A program made the translations under genes and the position numbers. From Glaciimonas soli (GTDB taxonomy: Bacteria > Pseudomonadota > Gammaproteobacteria > Burkholderiales > Burkholderiaceae_D), in assembly GCF_009497155.1 (NCBI RefSeq), contig NZ_WINI01000001.1:1054001-1118000 (forward strand): a stretch of DNA of 64,000 nt. Reading direction: 5' to 3'. How positions within the stretch are numbered: position 1 is the first letter of the stretch; each line of letters begins with the position of its first letter. The notes beneath the pieces are model-generated. The model saw only the letters and a list, made by a program, of their open reading frames with translations. It searched no databases and was not told the origin of the DNA. Positions 50,174 through 59,155 of this stretch are shown here, one piece after another.

Positions 50174-50202
50174 TCGCGGGCCTTCACTGTAAAGGCCCGC
50201 GA
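50174..50202 (-). terminator. GC-rich hairpin after the POT transporter gene
   Basis: TCGCGGGCCTT pairs perfectly with AAGGCCCGCGA over a 7-base loop, 14 bases after the transporter stop. On the minus strand a T-run appears only about 12 bases further on (CGCGTTTTTTG), so it is a likely but non-standard terminator. Confidence 0.6.
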
Positions 50203-50215
50203 TCCGCGCAATTAT

Positions 50216-51775
50216 CTACGTCGTCCGATAATTATCTACTACCCGATAAGTGCGTGCATACAAGCCAAATGCCAATGCAGCCAAGCCTGCAAATACAGCA
50301 AAGAAGAACATTTGGAACGCCGTCACACTTATACCGGTCGATTGCACCCAAGTGATCAGCCCTTGATTGCGTACGCCAGCATTTGCCAGCAACACCCACA
50401 AGTTACCGACGGTAACTGCGAGCAACCAGAAACTCATCAAGGTACCCTTCATCTCTTTCGGTGCCTGGCTATAAGCGAATTCAAGACCGGTTGCAGAGAC
50501 CAATACTTCGCCTAACGTCAACAAAGCATAAGGTAAAATTTGCCAGGCGATAGAAATGGCATTGCCACCATCAATGACCAACTGATAGAAACCAACCAGT
50601 ATCCACGACAAAGCAGAGAACACAATCCCGGCAGTCATACGTCGCAATGCAGTTGGCTCAATGCCAAATTTGCGCATCAGGGGATAGATAACCAAGTTAT
50701 TGAATGGGATTAACAGCAGCACAAACATCGGGTTAAGCGCCTGCATTTGTGCCGGCTGTAACCAGGATGGTGCGCTCATCTGCCCTGCCTGTATCACCCA
50801 GGTCGAGGCTTTTTGGTCAAATAAAGACCAGAACGGCGTAACCAATGCAAAAACAATCAACAACCGCAACACTACGCGAACACCGTCAATCGCCACATCA
50901 GGATGCTGACCGCGTGCGCGCTCAAGTTGCATCCACGTACCCATGCCGAAAAATGCCAACACCAGCACCAATGCGATACACAATACCGGCACGATACCCA
51001 ATGTTGAAATCAGCGCAAACGATGCCACCGCAAGCACAGTGCCAGCCACCGCCATCCAATACCCAGGACGACCTTGTCCGGGCACAGTTGTCATTAATGC
51101 CGTACGCATAACGCGTGTAAAAGAATGAGGATCAACTACTTTAGTTGGCTCTACCATTACATACTTGTTACGCCCCATCCAAAAGACGATGGTCGAAATC
51201 AGCATCAATATCCCGGGAATACCGAAGGCCACCGAAGCGCCATAGCTTTTCAGGAAAATTGGCATCAACAAAGAAGCAAAGAACGACCCGACGTTAATAA
51301 TCCAATAAAACATGTCGTAGACAATTTTCGACAGATGCTTGTTGGACTGATTAAACTGATCGCCGACAAAGGCCGAAACGCAAGGCTTAATCCCGCCCGA
51401 TCCCAATGCAATCAAACCTAAGCCTACATAAAAACCGGTAACGTTATTTTCAAAAATAGCCAGACATGCGTGACCGACGCAATACAATAAACTCAGCCAC
51501 AGCACAGTTTTATATTTGCCCAAATAACGATCTGCCAACCAACCACCGAATAGCGGGAAGAAATACACGCCGATTACAAAGGTATGAAAAATATCCTTGG
51601 CAGCACCTGGACGGGCCGATTCCGGTAAGTACATCAACAACGATGTAATCAAAAACGGGGTCAAGATGTTGCGCATTCCGTAAAAACTGAAACGCTCGCA
51701 ACCTTCGTTGCCAATAATGAAGGGAATCTGTCGCGGCATCTTCCCACTAGATGCTGCCTGCTGTAGTTGACTCAT
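50216..51775 (-). CDS. Proton-dependent oligopeptide transporter (POT family)
   Basis: A 519-residue major-facilitator protein with 12 or more membrane helices, importing di- and tripeptides with protons. The family motif ExxERFxxYG appears near the N-terminus (GNEGCERFSFYGMR), with the following loop GGWLADRYLGKYKT and the conserved FYWIINVGS region. It is close in length to DtpA-type permeases. Substrate range cannot be told. Single gene, between pgsA and the FAD-linked oxidase on the other strand. Confidence 0.93.
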   Translation of the reverse strand: MSQLQQAASSGKMPRQIPFIIGNEGCERFSFYGMRNILTPFLITSLLMYLPESARPGAAKDIFHTFVIGVYFFPLFGGWLADRYLGKYKTVLWLSLLYCVGHACLAIFENNVTGFYVGLGLIALGSGGIKPCVSAFVGDQFNQSNKHLSKIVYDMFYWIINVGSFFASLLMPIFLKSYGASVAFGIPGILMLISTIVFWMGRNKYVMVEPTKVVDPHSFTRVMRTALMTTVPGQGRPGYWMAVAGTVLAVASFALISTLGIVPVLCIALVLVLAFFGMGTWMQLERARGQHPDVAIDGVRVVLRLLIVFALVTPFWSLFDQKASTWVIQAGQMSAPSWLQPAQMQALNPMFVLLLIPFNNLVIYPLMRKFGIEPTALRRMTAGIVFSALSWILVGFYQLVIDGGNAISIAWQILPYALLTLGEVLVSATGLEFAYSQAPKEMKGTLMSFWLLAVTVGNLWVLLANAGVRNQGLITWVQSTGISVTAFQMFFFAVFAGLAALAFGLYARTYRVVDNYRTT

Positions 51776-52014
51776 ATATAACTTATTATTTTCTGAAAGG
51801 ACGCAATATACGAGAAGTCCGCTAATTTATCTAGCGCTGGACAAAACAGCAACAAACCGGCTGACATATGCGCGCCCATACAAACACGACTGTTTTAAGT
51901 AAGCTCAACTTATAGCGCATTAGTGATTTAGTCAGATTACCGTCTGCATTCATGCTAAATTCGAGGCTTAATATTCGTCCATCCCTGCTCATTATTTACC
52001 CCTACCCTCGCGCA

Positions 52015-53430
52015 ATGACCACCTCAATCGACTTCATCACCGCTTGCATCAACGCTATCGGCAGCAACTATGTTCTCACCAGCGATACGGACAAAGCCAC
52101 GTACCTTATCGATCAGCGCCAGCGCGTTACCGGACTTGCCATCGCTGTCGTCAAACCCGGCAATACGGAAGAAGTCGCAGCGATTATCAAATTATGTAAT
52201 CAGTACAAAGTACCTGTCGTACCACAAGGAGGTAACACCGGATTAGTCTACGGCAGCGTGCCCGATGACAGCGGCAACGCCATTGTGCTGTCACTGACAC
52301 GACTAAATCGCATACGTACGGTGGATCCAGTCAATCAGACCATGATCGTCGAAGCTGGGTGTATTTTGCAGAATGCGCAAGAAGCCGCGCAAGCAGTCAA
52401 TCGTTTATTGCCCTTATCCTTGGCGGCCGAAGGCAGTTGCACCATCGGTGGCAATTTGGCGACCAACGCTGGCGGTACTGCGGTTCTGCGCTATGGCAAT
52501 GCACGTGAATTATGTCTGGGGCTGGAAGTGGTGACAGCACAAGGAGAAATTGTGCACGGCCTGCGCGGCCTGCGTAAAGATAATACCGGCTACGATTTGC
52601 GTGATTTGTTTATTGGCGCAGAAGGTACACTTGGCGTGATCACGGCGGCGGTATTGAAAATATTCCCGCAACCAAAAGCGCAACTCACCGCAATGGCCGC
52701 GCTACAAACTCCGGATGCCGCTCTACGCCTGTTAACCTTGGCGCAAAATGCTTGCGGTCCAACATTGACCGGCTTTGAATTAATGTCGGATTTATGCTTG
52801 CAACTGGTGGCCAAACATATGCCCCATCTGGCTTTCCCGTTCGAGCAACATCATCCGCATTATGTTTTGTTAGAGTTATCCGATAGTGAATCGGAAGCCC
52901 ATGCCAGTGCGATGTTGGAAGCCTTGTTAGAACAGGCATTGGAACAGGATATTTGTCAGGATGCAGTGTTAGCCAGCTCAACTGCACAGTCAAAAATGCT
53001 GTGGGAGCTGCGAGAATGTATTTCATCAGCCCAGGCGATGGAAGGCAAGAATATCAAGCATGATGTGTCGCTACCCATTTCCCAAATAGGCGAATTTATC
53101 AGCACCACCGATGCGTTATTACAGCAACATTTTCCAGGCTGTCGCAATGTCACCTTTGGTCATCTAGGTGATGGCAATTTACATTACAATATTTCGCCAA
53201 GAGTCGATCAATCGTCCGACGATCTACTCGCACAACAAGACCAAATCAATCGCGTGGTGCACGACAGCGTCACCAGATTCAACGGCTCCATCTCCGCCGA
53301 ACATGGTATCGGCACACTTAAGCGCGAAGAACTATTGCGCTATAAATCGCCGATTGAAATCGCTTTGATGAAAAGTATTAAACAAGCATTGGATCCGCTA
53401 AATTTGATGAATCCGGGTAAGGTTATTTAA
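52015..53430 (+). CDS. FAD-linked 2-hydroxyacid dehydrogenase (GlcD/D2HGDH family)
   Basis: A 471-residue flavoprotein of the PCMH/VAO family. The FAD-binding segment VVPQGGNTGLVYGSVPD and NLATNAGGTAVLRYGNARELCLG lie in the first half; the C-terminal substrate domain holds FGHLGDGNLHYNI and SAEHGIGTLKRE, whose His residues bind metal and substrate. This pattern fits D-2-hydroxyglutarate or D-lactate/glycolate dehydrogenases; the exact substrate is open. ATG 52015 is chosen since the upstream extension is not conserved in type. It converges on the catabolic operon. Confidence 0.9.
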   Translation: MTTSIDFITACINAIGSNYVLTSDTDKATYLIDQRQRVTGLAIAVVKPGNTEEVAAIIKLCNQYKVPVVPQGGNTGLVYGSVPDDSGNAIVLSLTRLNRIRTVDPVNQTMIVEAGCILQNAQEAAQAVNRLLPLSLAAEGSCTIGGNLATNAGGTAVLRYGNARELCLGLEVVTAQGEIVHGLRGLRKDNTGYDLRDLFIGAEGTLGVITAAVLKIFPQPKAQLTAMAALQTPDAALRLLTLAQNACGPTLTGFELMSDLCLQLVAKHMPHLAFPFEQHHPHYVLLELSDSESEAHASAMLEALLEQALEQDICQDAVLASSTAQSKMLWELRECISSAQAMEGKNIKHDVSLPISQIGEFISTTDALLQQHFPGCRNVTFGHLGDGNLHYNISPRVDQSSDDLLAQQDQINRVVHDSVTRFNGSISAEHGIGTLKREELLRYKSPIEIALMKSIKQALDPLNLMNPGKVI

Positions 53431-53658
53431 AGCGATTGGTACCTCTCTCTCGCCGGCTTGCGGGAGAGGCGGGATCGAATCACGTTACATCACATTAGAT
53501 GTATAAATCGTGATTTCATTTGACAAAACATGTCTGAACGCGAAAGTCGCCATCCTCAAGTTGGGCGATTGTCCCCCCAAGGAATTCATTCAATCCCCAG
53601 TGACGACAACATCAGCTTTGATATTGGCCACCGGGATATTTCAATCAATCATCGACAA

Positions 53659-54441
53659 TTAGGTAACCACCAGAGCGATCACCCGCAGCGGACTGCCCGA
53701 TCCGCCTTTGATCTTTAACGGCGCGGCAAACACCAAGGCTCCCTGCGGCGGCAGCAGATCGAGATTGGTCAGGCATTGCAGTCCATAGCGACTGTTGCCA
53801 TGCATGTGGTAATGACAAGGATATGGCGGATTAAAGGCATGGGCCTGGCCTGCATCGGTGCCGATCGCCTCTACACCAAACCCCAATACCTGTCGCTCCT
53901 CTATCATCCATTTCACTACCTCTGGATCTGGACCCGGCGTATGCATGCCGTCCTCGCGCATATTGAGATAGGCCTCAGGCGTGCCACGTTTCGACCAGTC
54001 GGTACGCATCAACACCCAAGAGCGCTCGGGGATTCGCCCGTGCTTGTCTTCCCATTTTTTCAGGAACGCTATCGTCAGCAAAAAGTCGTTATTCTCCGCA
54101 CTTTCAGCGCTGCAATCGATCACGCACGCTTGCGCCAGAAAATCCGACACCGGCACAGTGTCAGTGGCATTTTCAGCTAGATCTTTGCCGGTCACCCAAT
54201 GGACAGGTGCATCGAAATGCGTGCCGGTATGCTCGTTGCAGGAAAAATTATTCCAATACCAGGCTGGCCCACGCTCATCATAGCGTGACACTTCCTCTAA
54301 CTGGAATGGCGCGCATTGGCCGAACTGCGGCGGAAGTTGCAGCACAGGAGTCTGCGGACTGAGTGTCTGCGTCAAATCAATGATTTTGAGTGCACCGCTA
54401 GCAAGAGCATTAATTACTGGTAACAAGGGTGAAGTATTCAT
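53659..54441 (-). CDS. Cyclase/kynurenine-formamidase-like metal hydrolase
   Basis: A 260-residue member of the metal-dependent cyclase/KynB family. The signature HTGTHFDAPVHW gives H71, H75, D77 and H81 as metal ligands; DWSKRGTPE and GTDAGQAHAF support the fold. Related enzymes cut formyl-kynurenine, isatin or similar cyclic amides. It is the last gene of the eight-gene minus-strand operon. AGGAA stands before ATG 54441. In this setting it may hydrolyse an N-formyl or lactam intermediate, which is inference. Confidence 0.85.
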   Translation of the reverse strand: MNTSPLLPVINALASGALKIIDLTQTLSPQTPVLQLPPQFGQCAPFQLEEVSRYDERGPAWYWNNFSCNEHTGTHFDAPVHWVTGKDLAENATDTVPVSDFLAQACVIDCSAESAENNDFLLTIAFLKKWEDKHGRIPERSWVLMRTDWSKRGTPEAYLNMREDGMHTPGPDPEVVKWMIEERQVLGFGVEAIGTDAGQAHAFNPPYPCHYHMHGNSRYGLQCLTNLDLLPPQGALVFAAPLKIKGGSGSPLRVIALVVT

Positions 54442-54539
54442 TTAATTCCTTTTAATCGGGACGGGCTTGGTTTGGACGGCTCCGGTCAGGCTCAGCCGCA
54501 CTTATTATCACTCGCTTGCTGCATTTAATTACATTTAAA

Positions 54540-55157
54540 CTACATAGGCATACATACACTGCCTTCTTCCAAATATTTCCCAACTCTCAATTGCTGCGCG
54601 ACCATGGCGACCCGTTGTCCTAAATTGAAGGCCGTATCGCGATCACTTTGCGGCGGCGTAAACTCCGCGCTCTGATCGACATTCGACTGCGCCATCACTC
54701 CCAAAAAACTGCCGAGCCGATTGAGGTCATCGATACTGCCCTGCGTCGAATTGTTGCCAGCCCGAAGTCCAAGACTTACCCACAACATGCCGTGCTGAGC
54801 CGCAAATACGGTCAGTTGTACCAAGGTGTTGAGCTTGTCGCCGCTCTGACTGGCAGAATTGGTAAAACCGGCAGCCACCTTATCGCGCCACTGACCGCGT
54901 GCTAGCCGACTCTCTTCCATGAAGGCTTTAAACTTGGCAGAAACGCTCCCCATGTAAGTCGGCGAACCGAACACAAGACCGTCGAATTGCGCCAACTCGT
55001 CAAGTCGTAGAATCGCTGAGTCGGCATCGAACAACGCTGCCTTGGCGCCGGTGGCCTCGATCCCGCTTACCACCGCGTGTGCCAAAGCGGCTGTATGACC
55101 CTGACCGCTATGAAAGATTACGGCGATGCTGGTATCACTCGTGTCCGGCGCCCTCAT
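54540..55157 (-). CDS. Flavodoxin/WrbA-like NAD(P)H:quinone oxidoreductase
   Basis: A 205-residue flavodoxin-fold protein. The FMN phosphate loop appears as VIFHSGQGHTAALA, and FGSPTYMGSVSAKFKAFMEES and the later GMLWVSLGLRAG match the WrbA/iron-sulfur flavoprotein branch. Its ATG follows the maleate-isomerase-like stop by one base. It may reduce a quinone formed from the aromatic substrate or act as electron carrier for the 2-oxoacid oxidoreductase; both are inference. Confidence 0.87.
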   Translation of the reverse strand: MRAPDTSDTSIAVIFHSGQGHTAALAHAVVSGIEATGAKAALFDADSAILRLDELAQFDGLVFGSPTYMGSVSAKFKAFMEESRLARGQWRDKVAAGFTNSASQSGDKLNTLVQLTVFAAQHGMLWVSLGLRAGNNSTQGSIDDLNRLGSFLGVMAQSNVDQSAEFTPPQSDRDTAFNLGQRVAMVAQQLRVGKYLEEGSVCMPM

Positions 55158-55158
55158 G

Positions 55159-55923
55159 CTAGTACCGTCCCGACAGCAAAGTACCTGCATCAGGCACGGA
55201 GGTTTGCAAGCCGAGCTTGGTCAGCATCTGCCAGGTAGTACAAACCGCTGCCGATACCACGGGCAGACCAGCTGCCGCTTCAACCACAGGTACTGCCGCC
55301 AACGACGGCATCTGTACACAGGCCGATAGCACCAGCGCATCAATGCCCTTCAGCGATACATTTTTGTAGATGTCTAACAGCGCCATCGGATCGCGCGCAC
55401 CAACTTCAAGGTTATCGGGAATTTCGAGCGCGCAATAATCGTGTACTTGAATATCCTCACTTTCAATGTAGTCAACCACCAGCTTGGTAAGTGGTTTCAT
55501 GTACGGGCAAATGATCGATACTTTTTTTGCCCCTATCGCCTTGAGTCCTTCAATCAGTGCGCCGGCACTGCTGACTACCGGCGCAGCACCGCCGTTTTGC
55601 ACCGTACGTTGATGCAGCCGCTGCTCTGATTGACGGTGATAGCCCGTACCCATGCTCATGATGGCAACCAGACAGGCGTACCCCATCACGTCCACACGTG
55701 CATCGGAGAGTTCATCGGCACAACGGTCGGAATCGCGATCCATCGCCTCCAACTCTTCCTTAGTAACCTTCTTCATGCGCATGCGACTGGAATGGAACGT
55801 AAAACGCTCCGGCAGTATGAGTTCACGTGCCCGCAGCATCGCCGGGATTTCCGTTTCCATTGTGGTGTTCGAACTCGGCACAATTTGGCCGATGCGAAAG
55901 CGCTTAGCAGTTTGTTGGTTCAT
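55159..55923 (-). CDS. Maleate cis-trans isomerase-like protein (Asp/Glu racemase superfamily)
   Basis: A 254-residue protein with the two catalytic Cys of the superfamily, C84 in GYACLVAIMSMG and C202 in LSACVQMPS. The start IGQIVPSSNTTMETEIP matches maleate isomerases (NicE/MaiA), which turn maleate into fumarate; arylmalonate decarboxylases share the fold but have only one catalytic Cys, so isomerase is favoured. ATG 55923 is chosen with GGGAG five bases upstream. It begins 13 bases after the FAH-family gene ends. Confidence 0.82.
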   Translation of the reverse strand: MNQQTAKRFRIGQIVPSSNTTMETEIPAMLRARELILPERFTFHSSRMRMKKVTKEELEAMDRDSDRCADELSDARVDVMGYACLVAIMSMGTGYHRQSEQRLHQRTVQNGGAAPVVSSAGALIEGLKAIGAKKVSIICPYMKPLTKLVVDYIESEDIQVHDYCALEIPDNLEVGARDPMALLDIYKNVSLKGIDALVLSACVQMPSLAAVPVVEAAAGLPVVSAAVCTTWQMLTKLGLQTSVPDAGTLLSGRY

Positions 55924-55936
55924 GTCGACTCCCATC

Positions 55937-56845
55937 TCAGACCGCCACAACCGGGTTGCGCAGTGTGCCAATCGACTCAACGCCCAGCTCGATCACGTCG
56001 CCCGGCCACATCCATTCTTGCGGATCCATGCCAGCCCCGACACCCGATGGTGTGCCGGTCGCGATAATGTCGCCCGGTTCCAGCGTGATAGCCGAACTGA
56101 TATCGGCGATCAGCGCGGGAATTTTGAACAACATATGACGAGTGTTGGAGTTTTGCTTGATCTTGCCGTTGACCTTCAGCCACAGATCCAGATTGTGGGG
56201 GTCTGCAATTTCGTCGGCGGTCACGATGTATGGACCCATAGGAGCAAAGGTATCCTGCCCCTTGGAAAAGATCCATTGACCAGCACGGCGACAGTCGCGC
56301 GCGCTGATATCGTTGAGTACGGTGTAGCCAAATACCTTGCTCATCGCCTCGCCTTCACCGACGCGGCGACAGGTAGCACCGATAATCACAGCAAGCTCGA
56401 CTTCCCAGTCCAGTTGCTGCGTGATCATGGCGTTGTGTTCAATGGCGTCACCGGGACCGATCACGGTAGTCGGCGGCTTGGAGAACACGACTGGTTGCTT
56501 TGGTAGCTCCTTGGATGTGTCCAGTGTGCGTGCCGACTCTGCGACGTGTTCGACGTAGTTCAGGCCAATGCCAAAAATATTTTTGCGCGGCTTCGGGATC
56601 GGTGCCAGCAATCGTACGTTAGCTACCGGTGTAGCAACATTTAATGGCCAGTTACCCTCGAACTTGCTCAATAGCTCGCGTGTGCGCTGAACCGATACCG
56701 GCGCCGCATCGATGAAGTCGAGCATATTGTCTGGCAGTGTCAGGCCAGCGGCAGCGCCAAGGAGTTCAAGGTCGACGGCAAAATTATCGACAAGCGCGCC
56801 TAAACGCGTGTGCAGTGTACGGGTCTGAAAGGTAATGAGTTTCAT
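55937..56845 (-). CDS. Fumarylacetoacetate hydrolase family protein
   Basis: A 302-residue enzyme with the FAH-fold metal motif QQLDWEVELAVIIG (two Glu ligands), NIFGIGLNYVEHVAES, YTVLNDISARDC and the C-terminal IATGTPSGVGAGM. Members open 3-acylpyruvates such as fumarylpyruvate and maleylpyruvate, or act on 2-oxo-4-enedioates. With a gentisate-type dioxygenase upstream and a maleate isomerase downstream, direct hydrolysis of maleylpyruvate to maleate and pyruvate is the likely reaction; this is inferred from context. Confidence 0.88.
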   Translation of the reverse strand: MKLITFQTRTLHTRLGALVDNFAVDLELLGAAAGLTLPDNMLDFIDAAPVSVQRTRELLSKFEGNWPLNVATPVANVRLLAPIPKPRKNIFGIGLNYVEHVAESARTLDTSKELPKQPVVFSKPPTTVIGPGDAIEHNAMITQQLDWEVELAVIIGATCRRVGEGEAMSKVFGYTVLNDISARDCRRAGQWIFSKGQDTFAPMGPYIVTADEIADPHNLDLWLKVNGKIKQNSNTRHMLFKIPALIADISSAITLEPGDIIATGTPSGVGAGMDPQEWMWPGDVIELGVESIGTLRNPVVAV

Positions 56846-56920
56846 ATTGGTCTCTGTTAACTTGGATTGATATCTCGGCCGGTGAAACGGCGCGGTTTGC
56901 GCCGCTCTTTGAGCCGTCTA

Positions 56921-58024
56921 CTACGCAGTAACGGTCTGGTAACCGCCGTTGTCCGTCCACGCTTCTTCGCGATAAAGGCCGAGGGCGCGCATGACGGGTA
57001 AGTCGTTGAAGGAAAAAAGACAGGCATCGTCGCTGGTTGAGGAATTAGCGTGTTCATGCACTTCCCAGGACGGCACGCAGAAAATATCCTTTTCCTGCCA
57101 GTCGAAGCGCTTGCCGCCGATCACCGAATAACCGCTACCCTTGGCCACCTGATACATCACGCTTCCGGTATGGCGATGCGCCTGCGTATGTTCGCCGGGG
57201 CGCAGCATTTGCATGCTGGCACCTATGGTCTGCATTACCGGCCCACCAGTGAGCGGATTGACAAATTGCTGGATGATCCCATCCCACGGCGAACCATCGC
57301 TGACCTTTGCGTAGTTCTGCAGTGCTTCGTAGGTCGCGTCCCACTGATACTTGAATAGCGGTGAATATCCCTTGTCCCATTTGAAATTCACCGGCAGCAA
57401 ACCCGGGCCGCCAAAGGTCTTCGTCGAATCATCCACCGGGAAAGTAGTCTTTTGGCCCAGATCAGGATGCACCGCGTAGAAGTTCGCTTCCAGCGCATTG
57501 ACCAGCGGAATGTCGAGCCCATCCTGCCACACGCACCAATCTCCCGATGACTCCACCCCATGCTGGTGCCAGGTACCATTCGGCGTGAGTACGAAGTCTC
57601 GCGCATTGAGCATCATCTTGTGGCCGTCGACCACCGTGTAAGCGCCCGAACCTTCCATGATGAAGCGTAGCGCTGAGGCCGAATGGCAATGTGCGCTGGC
57701 TTCTTCGCCGGGACGCATCACCTGTAGTCCTGAATATAACCAGCCGACGCTGGCACTGACATCCTTGCGCATCGGATTGGTCAACATCACCACGCGACGG
57801 CCAGCCTGTTCGGGCGTCACCAGATCGACCGAACGCAACACCAGTTCGCGCAAGTCGCGATAGCGCCACATCGTCGGCACCGAAGTCGACTTCGGAAACC
57901 ACGGCTCAATCTTGTTGGCAACGGTCCACAAAGCGCCAGCTTCGTGCTGCTCCAATTGCCGGTAATATGCTTCGAGCTCCGGTGTGTCTTCGACGTTAGC
58001 CCGTCCAATTATGTTTTCGCGCAT
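56921..58024 (-). CDS. Gentisate 1,2-dioxygenase-like bicupin
   Basis: Ring-cleaving Fe(II) dioxygenase candidate, 367 residues, with two cupin domains. The N-terminal cupin has H112 and H114 (AHCHSASALRFIMEG) and H153 (TWHQHG); the C-terminal cupin also has a full set, H283, H285 (AHRHTGS) and H323/H325 (EVHEH). WQDGLDIPLVNAL is typical of gentisate dioxygenases. AGGAG precedes ATG 58024, ten bases after the nitrilase stop. Substrate may be gentisate, a salicylate, or a related ring; not decided by sequence alone. Confidence 0.85.
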   Translation of the reverse strand: MRENIIGRANVEDTPELEAYYRQLEQHEAGALWTVANKIEPWFPKSTSVPTMWRYRDLRELVLRSVDLVTPEQAGRRVVMLTNPMRKDVSASVGWLYSGLQVMRPGEEASAHCHSASALRFIMEGSGAYTVVDGHKMMLNARDFVLTPNGTWHQHGVESSGDWCVWQDGLDIPLVNALEANFYAVHPDLGQKTTFPVDDSTKTFGGPGLLPVNFKWDKGYSPLFKYQWDATYEALQNYAKVSDGSPWDGIIQQFVNPLTGGPVMQTIGASMQMLRPGEHTQAHRHTGSVMYQVAKGSGYSVIGGKRFDWQEKDIFCVPSWEVHEHANSSTSDDACLFSFNDLPVMRALGLYREEAWTDNGGYQTVTA

Positions 58025-58034
58025 GAAATACTCC

Positions 58035-59084
58035 TTAGTGAGCGGCTCCGGCATTCGCCGTGCAGCCGTCGTGTTCACAGGTTTGGTTCAGTTCGGGGTT
58101 ATCCGCGGCGACGTCCGGCGCAGCGCCGTACAGTGTTACCGGCCGTTGCGGTGCTGTATTGACTTTCAGTTCAAAGATGTCGAAGCGGTTGTAGTGGCCA
58201 ACGATGTCGTGCATCTGCTTGGGCTGGATGCAGCGCGCCAGATCAATCTCTGCGTAGACGATGCCCTCCTCATCAATCAGCGGCTTGCCGACTACCCGGC
58301 CATCGGGACCAATAATGGCGGAAAATGCACTGTTCTTTCGTTCCAGTAATGGCCGTGAACCAGGCTTGGCCTCTTCCATCGCACGGATAATCTCTTCCGA
58401 TACGGTCGAACACGACACCACCGTGAATACCTTCCCTTCAAAACAATGCGCCATTGCGCGCACCTTGATGGCTTCGGCCATATCGTAGTCAGGTGGAGCT
58501 ACCGGCAATGAGATGTAATTCGCCACATGGACTAATTCACCTTGTGCCAGCAAGGTGTAGCGCGCAAGTGTGTTGGTATTTTCGCCGCAAGCCAGCGCAC
58601 CCAGAGGACCGATGTCGGTCTGATGCACCTGCAACCCGCTGCCGTCGCCCGGCGCCCACGACAATTTTTCCGCCCAGGTCGGTACCAGCTTGCGATGGCG
58701 GCCAATCAAGCGGCCATCGGAGTTGATGGTCAGTACAGTATTGTAGATAGAGCCGAGGCTGTGCGCAGCACGCTCGTTAACGCCGATGACAACATTAATG
58801 TGGGCCTGTCGCGCCGCATTGCAGAGCGCTTCAACCTCTGGCCCAGGTACCAGAATGGCACTGCGATACAGTCGCTCGAACCATGCACTACCTTCCAGCG
58901 GCGTCATGATCCAGTTCCAGTAGGGATAACCGGCCACAAACACTTCGGGAAACGCGACCAGCCGTGCACCCGCACGGGCTGCTTCATGGATCAATCCAAT
59001 TGCTTTGTCGACGGTCGCGGCCGTATTGAGAAACACTGGCGACGTCTGTACTGCCGCGGCGATGAACTTAGGTAACTCGATCAT
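58035..59084 (-). CDS. Nitrilase
   Basis: A 349-residue carbon-nitrogen hydrolase with the Glu-Lys-Cys triad: E47 in FPEVFVAGYPYWNW, K132 in GRHRKLVPTWAEK and C166 in GALACGENTNTLARY. The length and FPEVFVAGYP match true nitrilases (R-CN to acid plus ammonia) rather than amidases; the Cys motif is CGEN instead of the commoner CWEN. GGAGG stands before ATG 59084. Upstream of a ring-cleavage set, it suggests use of an aryl or arylaceto-nitrile. Confidence 0.9.
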   Translation of the reverse strand: MIELPKFIAAAVQTSPVFLNTAATVDKAIGLIHEAARAGARLVAFPEVFVAGYPYWNWIMTPLEGSAWFERLYRSAILVPGPEVEALCNAARQAHINVVIGVNERAAHSLGSIYNTVLTINSDGRLIGRHRKLVPTWAEKLSWAPGDGSGLQVHQTDIGPLGALACGENTNTLARYTLLAQGELVHVANYISLPVAPPDYDMAEAIKVRAMAHCFEGKVFTVVSCSTVSEEIIRAMEEAKPGSRPLLERKNSAFSAIIGPDGRVVGKPLIDEEGIVYAEIDLARCIQPKQMHDIVGHYNRFDIFELKVNTAPQRPVTLYGAAPDVAADNPELNQTCEHDGCTANAGAAH

Positions 59085-59155
59085 AATAATTTTCCTCCAA
59101 TCAAAATACAAAAAGCTGTTCGCACCCAATCAGGCGAGCGCGCTCACGCAAGGCT

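Noticed and set aside
53442-53469. Hairpin CTCTC...GAGAG after the FAD-linked oxidase as a terminator
   Set aside because: Stem is interrupted and no T-run follows; too weak to list.
53530-53718. 62-codon plus-strand frame at the end of the catabolic operon
   Set aside because: It overlaps the cyclase-like gene end and reads as low-information sequence; not supported.
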